From NCBI GenBank assembly GCA_009731375.1, contig BJOX01000063.1:296042-360041 (forward strand): DNA of 64,000 bases. The letters are read 5' to 3'. Within the stretch, counting starts at the first letter, position 1. Each line of letters opens with the position of its first letter. The notes beneath the pieces were generated by a model that made no database searches, was not told the origin of the DNA, and worked only from the letters and a program-made list of their open reading frames with translations. This document shows positions 8,840 to 20,400 of this stretch, piece after piece. Origin of the DNA: Paulinella micropora. Lineage: Eukaryota > Cercozoa > Imbricatea > Euglyphida. The translations under genes were made by a program, and so were the position numbers.

Positions 8840-11235
8840 TTTCCTTGAGAATTGTCAAACGGCGTCCTTGTTTTTCGTCGTCACTGTCACTCTCGTTTCC
8901 TGCGTCCCCTCCTTCCCCATCCTCCTCGTTCACTTGCAAACCGCGAAGGGATGCCTGCTGGGCCTTGTTGCTGGGGCTTCGCAACGGCAACTGTTGTGGT
9001 TCTGTAAGGGCTGGCTTCAGCGCAGACTCCACCGCTTCATTATTACTTTGTGCAGACTTGCTCCTTGCGTGCTCCTTTTCCGTTATTTGACCTGCAGATG
9101 CTGCAGGACGCGCGGCGCTGGCAGTAACCCGTCTGGCTCGAACCTGTTCGTTCTTGATTTGGTACTTCGTAGCGTCTTGGTACAGACGGTCTTGCTCGTA
9201 TGAATAATTTTGTATACAATACAATACAATACACTACAATACAATACAATACACTAAAATACAATACAATACACTACAATACAATACAATACAATACAAT
9301 ACAATGCGTGTTCTCCAGCACCAATTCCATCTTGCCAAACACACAAGCCGTGAAATTCTCCACTCTCACCGAGCCATCGCGATCTGAGTCTAGAAGTCGA
9401 ACAATCACTGCCGCTTCTTTCTCCGTCACGTTTAGGCGGAAGCCCAACATAGCCTTCTGGAAACCGTGCAACTGGAACTCATAACCCAAATGTACAAGCT
9501 CGTACGGTTCATAACTCTTTCCACATATTCCACGACGTCGTTGTGCTCCATCTACTGACAAGGGCTCGGCGAAGTACTGGCCGGTGAGGTCAAGGTGCTC
9601 CTTGAAGATTTGAATCAATACGTACGTCGCCTTCTCTTGCTTCTCCATGCTGTCGAGGTCGGCGGTCCGTAGAGTTTTGCAAAGATCCTTGCGTACTCGC
9701 TTAGCCAACCGGCTGGTCAAGAACAGATTCTTGATGTGTTTATCTTCTACCCTCTGGTTGCGTTGCACGTTGACATACATGTTGTGCTTGATCCCCGAAG
9801 AAATCACCCTCGCCACGACGAAGTACTGCGGGAGCAGGCAGCAGGCTAGATACAAGACTGCAAAGGCTGGTTGCCAAATACGAAAAGCCTCTCGGAGTAC
9901 GAAGTAGCCCATGTAGAAACACTGACACAGCGTCAGAAGATCAAACAGGTTCGACACGTTGCGGCATGCATGGCACCACGGTTGCGCTTGCTTTTCTTCC
10001 TGGGGCTGAACCGCTCATGCTTTGGCTGGAACTCCTTGTCTTGTTTGTCCTCGTTGAATTTTTTGGATGCTTTTTTGACCAAATGGCCCAACATGATGTT
10101 GCCTTCGTCGAAGGACCGCTTGCTGCCGTAGTGAGACTCACTGAGATTATCTTGTTTTCCTTCTTTGTCTTGTTTGGGGTATTTTTTGTTGTTGCTGTTG
10201 TCTTGGTCGTCCTTGGTCAGAGCCTAATTGCACTGGTTGGTTACTGCCTTCCCGGCTGATCAGAGCACGGGTTGGATGCGATACAGAACGCGTCATCTTA
10301 TTTTGCGGGGATTTTTGAGGAGGAACTTCGGGCAAAGAATAAGGGTTAATAATAATAAAATTATCATCGTCTGGATGCTTCTCAGCCACCAAATCGAACA
10401 GCTCCTCTACCGACTTAATACCATCCTTCATGAGCAGCTTGCCTCTTACTCGATGTGCGTGCCAATCCAACACGCCCGCCACCAGAAGGAGGAACCAGCC
10501 GAAGACTGGAAACGCGATCATGATGGCAATTTCTTTCGTATGGTCGTCCAGATGCAGTTCATCGAGTATCAAATGCACGCAGATGTTGAGGACCAGGACG
10601 AATAAGTACATCAGCCACACCACTCGCCTGTAGTCGAGGTGCCCAGCGATACATTCAGAGATGACGATAAAGAGGTAGAGCGCGAAGTCGAATTCATCAT
10701 GTAATCCGTGGTTTTCCAAGAATTTCAAACGGAAGTGGCGGAACTCGATCTGCTGAAGCGCTGGGGTTGGCCCGAACAAAAATTGGTGGCGGTGCTTGAA
10801 TAGCAGCCACTTACTACGCCATGATTTGCCATGTAGCTGCGTCTGGTACTGATGCCGCAACGTAGCGATAGAGAGGTAGCTCATGCTTTGCCACGTCATA
10901 GAGAACGCCTTGGCATGGGCCATAAATTGGACCGCGTGTAACACCAAGAACAAAGCAGCCACAAAGACCCAGGCATTTAGAAATTCGAACGCGAGGAGAT
11001 ATTTGTGGTTGACATTCTCGCCCTTTATGGACAAAGCTAGTATCAGCACGAAAGAAATCAAACCCAGGATCATGAGCTCCTTGTAGAGTTTGCCTAACAT
11101 GGCCAAATAGGGCCTGGCAAAGGTCTTCCTCGAAATCCGCGTCTCAAAGAAATGCAAGGCTTTTTCCAGGAGCATGATGCATAGTATAAACATCATCAAG
11201 GCTGCACTGGAGAGGCGCGCGTCCTGGGACAGACA
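8840..11235 (-). CDS. MLO-like multipass membrane protein with EF-hand
   Basis: Probably a spliced gene in three blocks: 11235-10147, about 10130-9274 and about 9220-8840. The first block opens with a transmembrane helix ('MMFILCIMLLEKALHFFE') and then 'YKELMILGLISFVLIL', the order seen in the first two helices of MLO proteins. More helices follow, including 'FALYLFIVISECIAG' and 'AFPVFGWFLLLVAGVL'. The second block has two or three more helices, 'VARVISSGIKHNM', and a canonical EF-hand loop ('DSDRDGSVRVENF') suggesting calcium control. The last block is a soluble acidic tail ('GNESDSDDEKQ'). An ACAAT microsatellite (9211-9305) sits in the presumed last intron. One frameshift near 9965 is needed. 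Family assignment is by pattern only; another polytopic membrane protein with an EF-hand is possible. Confidence 0.55.
9211..9305. repeat. (ACAAT)n microsatellite in presumed intron
   Basis: Pentanucleotide repeat ACAAT with occasional ACTA units. Confidence 0.9.
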
Positions 11236-11482
11236 GATGTATGTATGTATGCATTATGTATGTATGGTACACAGAAGGACGGACAGATACATCATGCATA
11301 CATTCATACATACAATCTATCTGTCTGCCCATCTCTCTGATAGACCAAGAAGGTGATGGAGAAGATATTGGCGCCATCGGCAAGTTTCGGATCATGGCCG
11401 TCGTCGTCTTTCGACACCTGTTTTTAATGTATGTATGTATGTACGTAAGTATGTATGTATGTGTGTATGTATGTATGTATGC
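11236..11482. repeat. ATGT/CATA microsatellites
   Basis: ATGT runs at about 11236-11270 and 11427-11482, with CATA units near 11292-11320. They lie directly upstream of the MLO-like gene and may hide its first exon. Confidence 0.8.
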
Positions 11483-11606
11483 ATATGTACCTCGCCCCCT
11501 CCACCCCCCATTTGCACCTAAGAAACATAATATATAATATTTAGTCTAGATATTATAATATGTATTATGTTATATCTAGTTTGTGTACATCCGCGCCTGC
11601 CATAAG

Positions 11607-11638
11607 AGAGATCGAGAGAGAGAAAGAGAGAGAGAGAG

Positions 11639-11680
<42 letters not shown>

Positions 11681-11702
11681 AAGAGTGTGCGAGCGAGTGT
11701 GC

Positions 11703-11730
<28 letters not shown>
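11607..11730. repeat. (GA)n microsatellite
   Basis: Two long GA runs separated by 'AGTAAGAGTGTGCGAGCGAG'. Confidence 0.9.
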
Positions 11731-11736
<6 letters not shown>

Positions 11737-11779
11737 CTACACAACACAACACACACACATACGCACACGCACATAAGTA

Positions 11780-13000
11780 CTCACATACATACAATCACAA
11801 GACGCGTTCTCTTTATTATGTCTCCTGCGTTTCTGGCGTTTTTTAATCTGTAAACAGATTTTCTACATGCACAACTACCAATAACCAACAAATTTGAAGT
11901 CGTGGTTATGTCCCTTCCATCTGACAAGAATAGTAAGCGTTATTCTCTTCCTAGCCAGCGGCTTCTGCTGAAAAGAGCTTATCGAAATAAAAGTCCCAAA
12001 AGGAAAAAAAAANNNNNNNNNNTTGCAACGTACTAGGGTGCTGTGGTTTCCTTAATGGCTGTGCGTCTCTGACTGTCAATTGATATCACTTGCGCATTAT
12101 GTCAGTTTTGTCTGACCTCTGCATTCTACCCTGTTTTCTCGTATGTTCCTTGCTCTTGTCTGGTCATGTGCCTATGTGTTTGTGTCTTTTGCATCTTTCT
12201 TGTTCTCCTTTTGCCTTCTATATCCTTTTGTCTTCTATTTCTCTCTCTCTCTCTCTCTCTCTCTAGAGGTTGTACTGATGTTCCTTAGAACCAGATTTCG
12301 TATGAATTAAGCTCTTATTATTTTGTTCAAAATTTCTTCTTTTCTCTAGTGAACCTTGCTTTCAAAAAAAAAGGCCATTCCTCTCCTTCTTTTTTGTTTG
12401 GCTTTCTCCTCTCTGTTTTTTTCTTTTCTTTCGAGTCTGTTTGTTTGGCATGTGGAGGTGTGTCTTCTGTTTGTGTGGGGGAGGTTGAGTGCGGAGCGGT
12501 TTGGCTCGACTTGCTGATATGCTGCTTGTCTGAAAGGTTGTCAGGCTTGGGCCTGTCCTTAAGGGATTGCAGAACTCGGCGATAGTCGCGTTTTTCCTTC
12601 GGGCCACGTCGAGCCAAATCATGCTCTGCACTCTCCCTTTTGCCTACAAGGCTCCGGGTGTAAGTGCACGACGTGAAGTGCTGCAGTTACCTTATGGGCT
12701 GTCTCGCCGTCAACTGTTTTGTTCACACTTGCGCCCAATTTGCTTGCCTGCCTATCATCTGTATTCTTCCTTTGCCGCACAATATGCCTCCCATGCTCCT
12801 TGTTTTGTTTGGTTTTTTTGTCTTTCTTTGTGATAATTTTGCTTTCTCTTTTGGTTCTCTGTTGTGTTTTGGTTTTTTTTTTGCTGTTTCTGTCGTCTGT
12901 TTTGTTTTTCTTTTGTCATTTTTATGTTTGTCTTTTGTTTCGTTTTCTTCTTTCTTTTAAGCCAAACAAATGAGAAATATCCATCAACAACTTCAATATA
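11780..13000. other. Intergenic with 10-base gap
   Basis: Ten N at 12013-12022 mark a scaffold join. The rest is T-rich on the plus strand (12310-12960). The open frames there are Phe/Leu/Cys-rich or Lys-rich shadows with no domain. I see no gene. Confidence 0.5.
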
Positions 13001-13004
13001 TATA

Positions 13005-13165
13005 TACAAATTTATATATATATATAAATACATATATGTATATGTATATATATATATAATATAATATATATAATATATAATATATATAATATATATAATA
13101 TATATAATATATATAGTATATATAATATATATAATATATATAATAATATAAATAATATATATATA
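13005..13165. repeat. TA-rich imperfect microsatellite
   Basis: TATATA runs with phase shifts (TATAATATA units). Confidence 0.9.
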
Positions 13166-13207
13166 CAACATCAACAAAAAACGAAAGAAAAAAATGCTCT
13201 GCTTTCT

Positions 13208-13570
13208 TCTCTGTCTCATTTTATTTTTGAGTTTTCTACAAGTTCAACACACTAATGATTAAAATTCTAAGTGGTGAAAAAAAAACTGTTTTGCTCTTCT
13301 TTCTTCTCTGTCTCATTTTATTTTTGAGTTTACTCTAAGTTCAACACACTAATGATTAAAATTCTAAGTGGTGAAAAAAACACACAAAAAAAGTCTCCTC
13401 CTGCTCTTTGCTTGTTTTGCCTGTGTCTGTTTGTTTTCTTTGCTATTGCTTTCGTTTTGATTAAGACATATTTTACCTCTGTTTGCTCTCCTTTCTACTC
13501 TGCCTCATTTTATCATTGAGTTTACTACAAGTTCAACACAGTAATGATTAAAATTCTAAATGGTGAAAAA
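13208..13570. repeat. Three-copy dispersed direct repeat
   Basis: A segment of about 65-70 bp ('CTGTCTCATTTTAT.TTTGAG' through 'AAGTTCAACACA.TAATGATT' to 'AAAATTCTAA.TGGTGAAAAA') occurs at about 13211, 13311 and 13499. The spacers differ. No ORF is supported. Confidence 0.8.
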
Positions 13571-13652
13571 AGGGGGGGGGGGAAGAAGGAGGAGGAGGAA
13601 GCATTCTGTTACATTCGGAAAACATGCAATTCAAGGGGGGGGGGGGGGGGGA

Positions 13653-13759
13653 NNNNNNNNNNNNNNNNNNNNNNNNNNNNNNNNNNNNNNNNNNNNNNNN
13701 NNNNNNNNNNNNNNNNNNNNNNNNNNNNNNNNNNNNNNNNNNNNNNNNNNNNNNNNNNN
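13653..13759. other. 107-base N gap flanked by poly-G
   Basis: Runs of 15-20 G lie on both sides of the N block, which suggests an unresolved poly-G tract. Confidence 0.9.
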
Positions 13760-14078
13760 GGGGGGGGGGGGGGGGGGGGGGGAAGACCAGGATTAAAGAA
13801 ATAGAAAACAGTATATGTTTCGAATTCGAGCCTGATGTTTTTCACCGATCGACAGCAGCCCCTTAACAGCAAATTAAAATTGCAATGGCGTTCTCTGCAT
13901 AAACTTCAGACGTTATAATTACCGTGTAGAAATAGTAGGTACGTCAAGGTGGTGAGGTGCCTGGTGACCTGCAACTCGCTCAACCCGTGGATTCTGTGAC
14001 GAGAGAACGGAATCAATCTCGCCACTAGTCGCAAGGGATAATGTCGCGCTGCAATGAAAAATGGAGAAAGAAATCTGT

Positions 14079-14084
14079 ACCATC
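14079..14084. repeat. Left target-site copy of element 1
   Basis: ACCATC immediately left of the left TIR. The matching right copy is ACAATC at 35206-35211, five of six identical. Six-base target duplications are typical of Polintons. Confidence 0.7.
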
Positions 14085-14180
14085 AGTAGTATAGGGTGCC
14101 ACTTCGGCACACTTTTTCAATACATACACCCCCGCCCCCAGAGACACACACCGTTCGGCCCGCCAGGACAAAAAGGCAAC
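14085..14180 (+). repeat. Left terminal inverted repeat, element 1
   Basis: Begins AGTAGTATAGGGTGCCACTT and ends at GACAAAAAGGCAAC. It matches the reverse complement of 35110-35205 at all but about two positions over 96 bp. The homology stops sharply at 14180. Confidence 0.95.
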
Positions 14181-14502
14181 GGATAATCATTCATACATTT
14201 CAGTTTCGTAAAGTAATAGAAAAAATAACAATAAGGAATTAAGAAAAAGAAATCATAGACAACAGGCATCAAAACAGAATTTTTTGAAATAACCACTTCG
14301 GCCCACGACAAAATAAAAAGGCAAAGGGTAAATAAAAAGGAAATGAGCCCGTGACCGAAACATTGATGACTGATTTTTTTTTGCACGAAAACTGCAAATA
14401 GACCTACAGATTTTCTCCTTTGCCAAAAACACGATTTTTGACAAAGCGAAAAGAAGGCCATTTTACCCCTTAGCAAAATATATAAAAGTGATATTATGTC
14501 TA

Positions 14503-14970
14503 ATGATTTTGATAACCTTTGATAATTTTTCTGATAATTCTGATAATGAGAGTATAAGACGAGACAGTAATGACTGGATAGAATATTATATGGATAAACA
14601 AGAAAGCATAGTAAATCGACATAAAATAAGAGTAAGTAATCAAATTGAATTGATAAATGAAAAAATAAAAGAGTTGACAAAAAAGAAAGAAGGACTTGAA
14701 GAAAGAGAGGATGCGATAGATGAAAGATTAGCATCAATAGAAGAAGAGAAGAGCAGAAAGAAGAATCATGATAAAATGAAAAGAAAGAGAAAGAGAGAAG
14801 AAGAAAGAAGAAAGAAAGAGAAGAGATTGTTAGATAGCTGGTTGCTAGCTAGGAAGCAACCATTGAGTGAAAGAGATGAAACATATGCTAGGAAGTTGAT
14901 AAGTGATGGTGATAGCTTTGATGATGTGCTTGATAAATATAATAAATACAGAAATAGGCTTGGGGGATAA
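14503..14970 (+). CDS. Hypothetical coiled-coil protein
   Basis: 155 residues from the in-frame ATG at 14503. An upstream ATG at 14493, with one indel, would give a longer acidic Asn/Asp-rich start. Residues from about 35 to 110 form a Lys/Glu-rich heptad-like coiled coil ('QIELINEKIKELTKKKEGLE'). A short globular C-terminus ends 'SFDDVLDKYNKYRNRLGG'. It is the first gene inside the left TIR. I do not recognise the family. In polinton-like viruses this position often holds accessory or regulatory genes, but no function can be given. Element 2 lacks this region because it is truncated. Confidence 0.55.
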   Translation: MILITFDNFSDNSDNESIRRDSNDWIEYYMDKQESIVNRHKIRVSNQIELINEKIKELTKKKEGLEEREDAIDERLASIEEEKSRKKNHDKMKRKRKREEERRKKEKRLLDSWLLARKQPLSERDETYARKLISDGDSFDDVLDKYNKYRNRLGG

Positions 14971-15049
14971 AATAGCTGACTATATAAAGTCCTGGGCACG
15001 ACTCTAAACTACCCCTACACATACATGCATAGTTTGTCCCTGTGTATGT

Positions 15050-15608
15050 ATGTATAGATCGCAGCCTCCCAAGAAGAAGACTGAAGACCCAGCTCCAGCT
15101 CCACAGGTAATAATCTTTTTTGTGTTGTTCTTATTATTGTTTGTGTATTGTAGGAGCCTGTTGAGCCACTAGATGATGGAGCAGAGGAGGAAGATGATGA
15201 GGAGATGAACGAGGTCAAATTTATTTTGTGAGTTAGTCTCATAGTGTTAAATTTTAGTTGGCTGAAGATGTTGAAGCTGTTGAGCTTGAAGATGACGGAA
15301 AAGAAAGAAAGCGACGTGGAGGAAGAAAGCCCAAAACTTCCAACGTAGTAGTGGAGGGAAAAACGTTTTACGCTGCCGTTGATACTGCTTCTGGGATCGC
15401 AACTGTGTTCAGCGAGGTCAAAGATGGCAGAGTAGCGTGTCAGTTGTTGAAACACAAATCAACTCCAAGAGTAAGAGAGTATTATGTTGTGAAGTATTCT
15501 AGCGGTCAATACTTTTTATGTCAAAAGTGGGCCAATATTGCCCCAATTACAAACAAAAAAAAGCTTGGTAAGATTGTGGTTGCTTACTCAGTCAAAATTG
15601 GAAAGTAA
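15050..15608 (+). CDS. Spliced gene of unknown function (two short introns)
   Basis: Predicted exons are 15050-15106, 15154-15213 and 15258-15608. Introns of 47 and 44 nt have GT and AG ends (GTAATA...TTGTAG and GTCAAA...TTTTAG). All joins keep phase 0 and give a 155-residue product. The N-terminus is Pro/Lys then acidic ('LDDGAEEEDDEEMNE'), followed by a basic patch 'KERKRRGGRKPKTS' resembling a nuclear localisation signal. A 90-residue domain follows with 'KTFYAAVDTASGIATVFSEV' and 'REYYVVKYSSGQYFLC'. I do not recognise that domain. The second intron has a weak donor; the stronger GTGAGT 15 bases downstream would break the frame. Spliced genes are unusual in an otherwise intron-free virus-like element. 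Confidence 0.6.
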
Positions 15609-15630
15609 TAATAAAAATTTATGGTTTTAT

Positions 15631-15651
15631 ATTAAGTTCAATTAACTTAAT
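15631..15651. terminator. Hairpin between convergent gene ends
   Basis: ATTAAGTT and AACTTAAT form a perfect 8-bp stem around CAATT. It lies 22 bases after the stop of the spliced gene and 28 bases after the stop of the convergent integrase. Confidence 0.5.
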
Positions 15652-15679
15652 TTAGCTTCCGGTTATATTAATTAATAAC

Positions 15680-16675
15680 TTATAAATCCATTATCTCTTT
15701 TTTCTTCTTAATACGAGCACTACTACGGATATTCTCCGGTTTTATATTTAATGACTTTAATAAGTGGCAGGTCTTTTTTTCTTTAGTTGCTTCCTTGGCT
15801 TTATCTGCTAGTTGAGGTTTAACTTCGTCCGGTTGTTCTTCCATTTTAGATTTTAATAATTGTTGTGGACTAATTAACTCGTGGTCGCTTAAAACCAACT
15901 TGAAGCCTTTACGGCCTTTAACTGTGAATACTTTCTTTGAGTATTGAACATCCCCTTTACTAAAAACAGTTCTTTCTAGTTCTTTTCTAACGGTTGAGCC
16001 CTTAGGAAATTTATTAATAAGACCGGCTCTGTATATTTCTTGATAATTTTTCTTTTTACCCTCATATACTTCCATAGGTGCAGCTTTGATTGTATTATGA
16101 TATGTATTATTATAATTTTCAACAAATTCATAAATGTAAGGAACCCAAATAAAATCATCATTAACTTCCCACATCCAATTTAAATCATTCCTTATTGTTC
16201 TAATAAATCTATCTACTATACCCATAGTTCGGTGGTCACCAACTTCATTTGTGGTATGTTGAATTCCATTGTCTTTGAAGTATTCAGCAACTTGCCCTTT
16301 AAATTCACTACCGTTGTCTGATGTTATCCTTTTAGGTTTCGGCATTTTTTTTTCATCCTTCCAAAACTTCGCCAGTTGTTTTATTTTTGATCGGTTCAAT
16401 CCAACCACGACGACGAGAATAAACATCAATCATGACTAAACCACAATTGTAGTTTTGTTTCCTTTCTTAGTAGCTATTTTAGACATATCCATTAAGTCAA
16501 TGAACACTTCGCTTAAAGGTTCAGGCTCAGGGGCTAGCATGGTATTCCATTTTTTAGTTGCTTAAGATTGATGATGTATTTCAGAAGCCTCTTTAATTTT
16601 CTGTTGTTCAAGCTCTTCTTCATTTTTACCTGGAGTTTCTTCCAGTTGTGAGCTGGCTATATGCTTATGATCCAT
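15680..16675 (-). CDS. Polinton-type rve integrase (broken)
   Basis: Inserts the element into chromosomes. From the ATG at 16675 the frame runs into an in-frame TAA (16562-16564), then 'EVFIDLMDMSK' (first catalytic Asp). A frameshift near 16435 follows, then 'MIDVYSRRRGWIEP', a second frameshift near 16360, and a long frame (to 15680) with 'RITSDNGSEF' (second Asp) and 'RTMGIVDRFIRTIRND'. The third acidic residue, 35 residues after the second, is Asp, not the usual Glu. 'YNNTYHNTIKAAPMEVYEG' and a C-terminal barrel ('FPKGSTVRKELE', 'LVLSDHELISPQQLL') follow. I see no HHCC zinc module at the N-terminus. The gene is divergent from the fibre cluster and convergent with the spliced gene. Confidence 0.85.
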
Positions 16676-16769
16676 TGCTATATGTGACTAAAATAGAAAG
16701 GTAGTTTATCACAATATATAAAAGAGTAAATAATAGGTCGTGCATAAAGTTATATACTCAAAGATTTAA

Positions 16770-16817
16770 AAATCTTTCAGCAAAAGGTTTTGTGAAACTT
16801 TTTCAAAGTTTCAAAAC
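16770..16817. terminator. Palindromic repeat after acidic-protein gene
   Basis: GAAACTTT/AAAGTTTC stem at 16794-16812 around TTC, 27 bases past the stop of the minus-strand gene at 16839. The surrounding 48 bases ('AATCTTTCAGCAAAAGG...') recur at 43604-43653 in element 2, after its major capsid gene. Confidence 0.55.
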
Positions 16818-16838
16818 TTGAGAAAAATTTTACATGTA

Positions 16839-17384
16839 TCATTGTTTTCCTTTTTTGGGTTTCTCGGGTTGTTGGTTATAAACATTAACTGATATGTTTG
16901 ATTTCTTACCTTTACCCTTCTTAGGCTTGGGCTCTTCCTCTTCTTCCTCAGAACTTTCGCTTTCGCTATCATCGCTTTCTTCTTCCACTTTCTTTTTTAC
17001 CACTTTCTTTGACTTCTTCTTCTTAGTCTTCAATTTCATACCCGCAACCCGTCGGGCAACAATATCAACAAAGTCGTGTTCAACCTCTTCTTCACTTTCA
17101 CTGCTTTCCTCAATCGGCTCGCCATCCCTACCATCTATCATATCTTTCGCCAACTGCTTCTTAGTAATGTGGTCTATCTTTTCGTCGTCAGCCATTTCTT
17201 TTACATTCTTAGCCTCGTCCTCAGCAAGTAATTCCTTAGCCTTCTCAATCTTTCTTTGCCTCGCATATTGCTTCTTCTTTACAGTCGCTTTTTCAAGGTT
17301 CTTTATGGCAATCTCTCTATTTCTTCTCGGCTTTAACCAAAAATAATTTTTAATCTGATTAATTATTATCCAAATTATATACAT
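16839..17384 (-). CDS. Lys/Glu-rich protein with acidic tract
   Basis: 182 residues from ATG 17384. A short hydrophobic start ('MYIIWIIINQIKNYFWL') could be a membrane helix. A basic helical segment follows, then 'EPIEESSESEEEVEHDFVD', a Lys-rich block and a second acidic run 'SESESSEEEEEEPKPKKG', ending in 'SNISVNVYNQQPEKPKKG'. Composition suggests a nucleic-acid- or core-associated protein, but no family is recognised. It is head-to-head with the fibre gene, with only 17 bases between the start codons. Confidence 0.5.
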   Translation of the reverse strand: MYIIWIIINQIKNYFWLKPRRNREIAIKNLEKATVKKKQYARQRKIEKAKELLAEDEAKNVKEMADDEKIDHITKKQLAKDMIDGRDGEPIEESSESEEEVEHDFVDIVARRVAGMKLKTKKKKSKKVVKKKVEEESDDSESESSEEEEEEPKPKKGKGKKSNISVNVYNQQPEKPKKGKQ

Positions 17385-17401
17385 CCACTGGTTTTGTTTC
17401 A

Positions 17402-20400
17402 ATGAGCCAATATAAATTGCTCTTAGGCCTTAATGACTTGGCAGTTGATAGTCTAAATATAACCAACCTCGATCTAACAAACACTAATATAATAGGCTTA
17501 AACACAGATAGGGTGCCAGAAGATGCAGACCCCGTAAATCTTTATTTTACCGACGGCCGATTTGACACACGACTCGCTACCAAAAGCACAACGGACTTAA
17601 AAGAAGGCACTAATTTATACTATACTGATGGTAGGTTTGACACAAGATTTTCTAACAAATCAACAACTAACTTAGCCGAAGGAACTAATCTATACTATAC
17701 GACAGCGAGGGCTAATACAGATGTTGATGCTAGGCTTTTATTGAAAACAACCGCTGACTTAAAAGAGGGAACCAATTTATATTACACCACCGCAAGGGCT
17801 AACACAGACTTTAATGCTAGGCTTTTATTGAAAACAACCGCTGACTTAAAAGAAGGCACCAATTTATATTACACCACAGCAAGGGCTAATACAGACTTTG
17901 ATGCTAGGCTTTTATTGAAAACAACCGCTGACTTAAAAGAAGGAACTAATCTATACTATACGACAGTGAGGGCAAATACAGACTTTGATGCTAGGCTTTT
18001 ATTAAAAACGACAGCAGACTTAAAAGAAAGCACCAATCTATACTATACTGACGGAAGGTTTGACACAAGACTTTCTAACAAAACGACAGCAGACTTAAAA
18101 GAGGGAACCAATCTATACTATACCACAGCGAGAGCAAATACAGACTTTGATGCTAGACTTTCTAACAAAACAACAGCAGACTTAAAAGAGGGAACTAATT
18201 TATATTACATCACCGCAAGGGCTAGTACAGACTTTGATGCTAGACTTTCTAACAAAACGACAGCAGACTTAAAAGAGGGGACTAATCTATACTATACCAC
18301 CGCAAGAGCAAATACGGACTTTGACGCACGGCTAGGTCTTAAATCAATAGATGCCTTAAGTGATGTAGTAATAACAGGACCAGTAGTGAATGGTCGATTA
18401 CTAACATACAACGGCACAAACTGGGTGAATTTCACAGGGTCATTATCTTTCCTTGCTTTGACGGGTGGGACGATGTCAGGCGACATAGATATGGGAAATA
18501 AAAGCATAACGAATGTAAATCTTGTTGATGGTGTTGATGTTTCTAGTCTTGACACTTCGGTGGTCAAATTAAGAGGAAACCAAAGCATAGCAGGAATTAA
18601 GACATATAGCAGTGGTGTTGAAATAACTGGAATTCAATAAATGCTACAATTAAAGGAACATTCATCGTTTTTAATTCTACAAGTAATATCGGGGCTATCG
18701 CTTGTTTGAATATGAACACGGCAACATATCACAACTTTGAAATTTCAGCAAAAAAAACAAGTTTTATTATTGACGGGGCGATTGTTTCGTGGTTTAATGC
18801 TACGGGCTTAGATTGTAATAGTAGTCGGATTGTTAATCTAGGAGCACCACAGAATGCAAATGAAGCGGTAAATAGGCAATATTTGGATGGTAATTGTGTG
18901 AAACTAACAGGAGACCAAACCATAGCAGGAACTAAAACATGTAACAATCAAATTTCAATGGGATCCTACCTGGTTCCAACACTAGCAGACCATGTGGCAA
19001 ATAAAAAAATACGCTGATGATAATTGTGTGAAATTAACAACAGACCAAACCATAGCAGGAACTAAAACATTTAACAATCAAATTTCAATGGGTACTAATC
19101 TAACACCAACATTAGCGGACCATGTGGCAAATAAAAAATACGTTGATGATAATTGTGTGAAATTAACAACAGACCAAACCATAGCAGGAACTAAAACATT
19201 TAGTAATGCTATAACCGCGACACTTGGCATAGCATCAAACAATAAAATAACAACAGCAACAGGCAAACCGATAATCATGGGCAATACAACAAAAGGGATA
19301 GGTCCGACAGCAGGATTAGAATTGTATGGTGCTTATGGGGATTTTACTACTGGAGCACACATGCAAGCGATTACAACAGAAGATATATATCCTGTATTTG
19401 TGCTAGCTAAATTAGGACATAATATATTAACATAAATATAGCTTTTGATGCTTATTTAGATAATGCGGGATGGAAATCAAGTTATGCGAATGCAAATTTC
19501 CGAATAGCAAAGATAAGTAATACACTCTCTTTTAACTATAAGTCAGGAATAGCAGCGGGGAGTGCTATAACATGGTTTGAGGCGATGAACATAGATACAA
19601 CAGGCTTATTAACAACAAATGCGATTACAGCGAATGATAAAATAACGATAGCACAAGATAAACCATTAATCATAGGTAGAACAACAAAAGGAGTGAGTGT
19701 TCCAAATGGCTTAGAATTGTATGGAACGGGAGCAAATATATCTGGACCCCATACACAAGTATTTACAACTACTGATGCTACTTACCCTATGTTTCAACAA
19801 CTAAACTGGGGGCATGATGATATTAAATTATCTTTTGATGCTTACTATTCAGGCGGTGCTAGTTGGTTATTAGCACATGCTACTTCAAATTATCAGATTT
19901 CAAAAAATGGAGGTAAATTAAACTTTTTATATGGTGCGAACGTAGCAGTAGGGGGTAATTTAACTTGGACTACGGCACTTACTCTGGACAATACGGGCTT
20001 ATTAACAACAAAGGCAATAACTGCGAGTGGAGCAATAACGGCAAATGCGGGCATATCTGTTGTTAATAGCACGGCAGACATAAGAGGAGCAGCGAGAAGC
20101 GGGTCTCATGCTACCCCAGTCGGATTATATGTCACGGCAGGTCTTGGTCAAACCTCTGGGGGTATTGATTCAGACACAGCAACGGGACACAGGGAGTTGG
20201 TTTTGGTTATAATTCTGTATATGCTACGGGAAGCAGTACAGACCAAGAGTTGAATTTACATTCGAGAGGAGCAAGTCAGATTCATGCTAGAAGTGTCATG
20301 ACTTGTTCTTCAAATCTGTACGTCGCATCGTTTTTGACGGTTGATGGAGGATGTAAGTTATCAATACAAAACAAAACAGACGGAGGAGGAGGAGGAAATT

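Noticed and set aside
12327-12973. ORFs rich in Phe/Cys/Leu or Lys
   Set aside because: Composition shadows of T-rich DNA; frames overlap on both strands without motifs.
14117-14737. 206-residue minus ORF inside the left end of element 1
   Set aside because: It starts in AT-rich coding sequence of the opposite strand and reads through the TIR; hydrophobic shadow of the coiled-coil gene region.
17530-18345. Regular repeats resembling a CRISPR array
   Set aside because: The 87-bp units are coding repeats of the fibre with no spacers of unrelated sequence.
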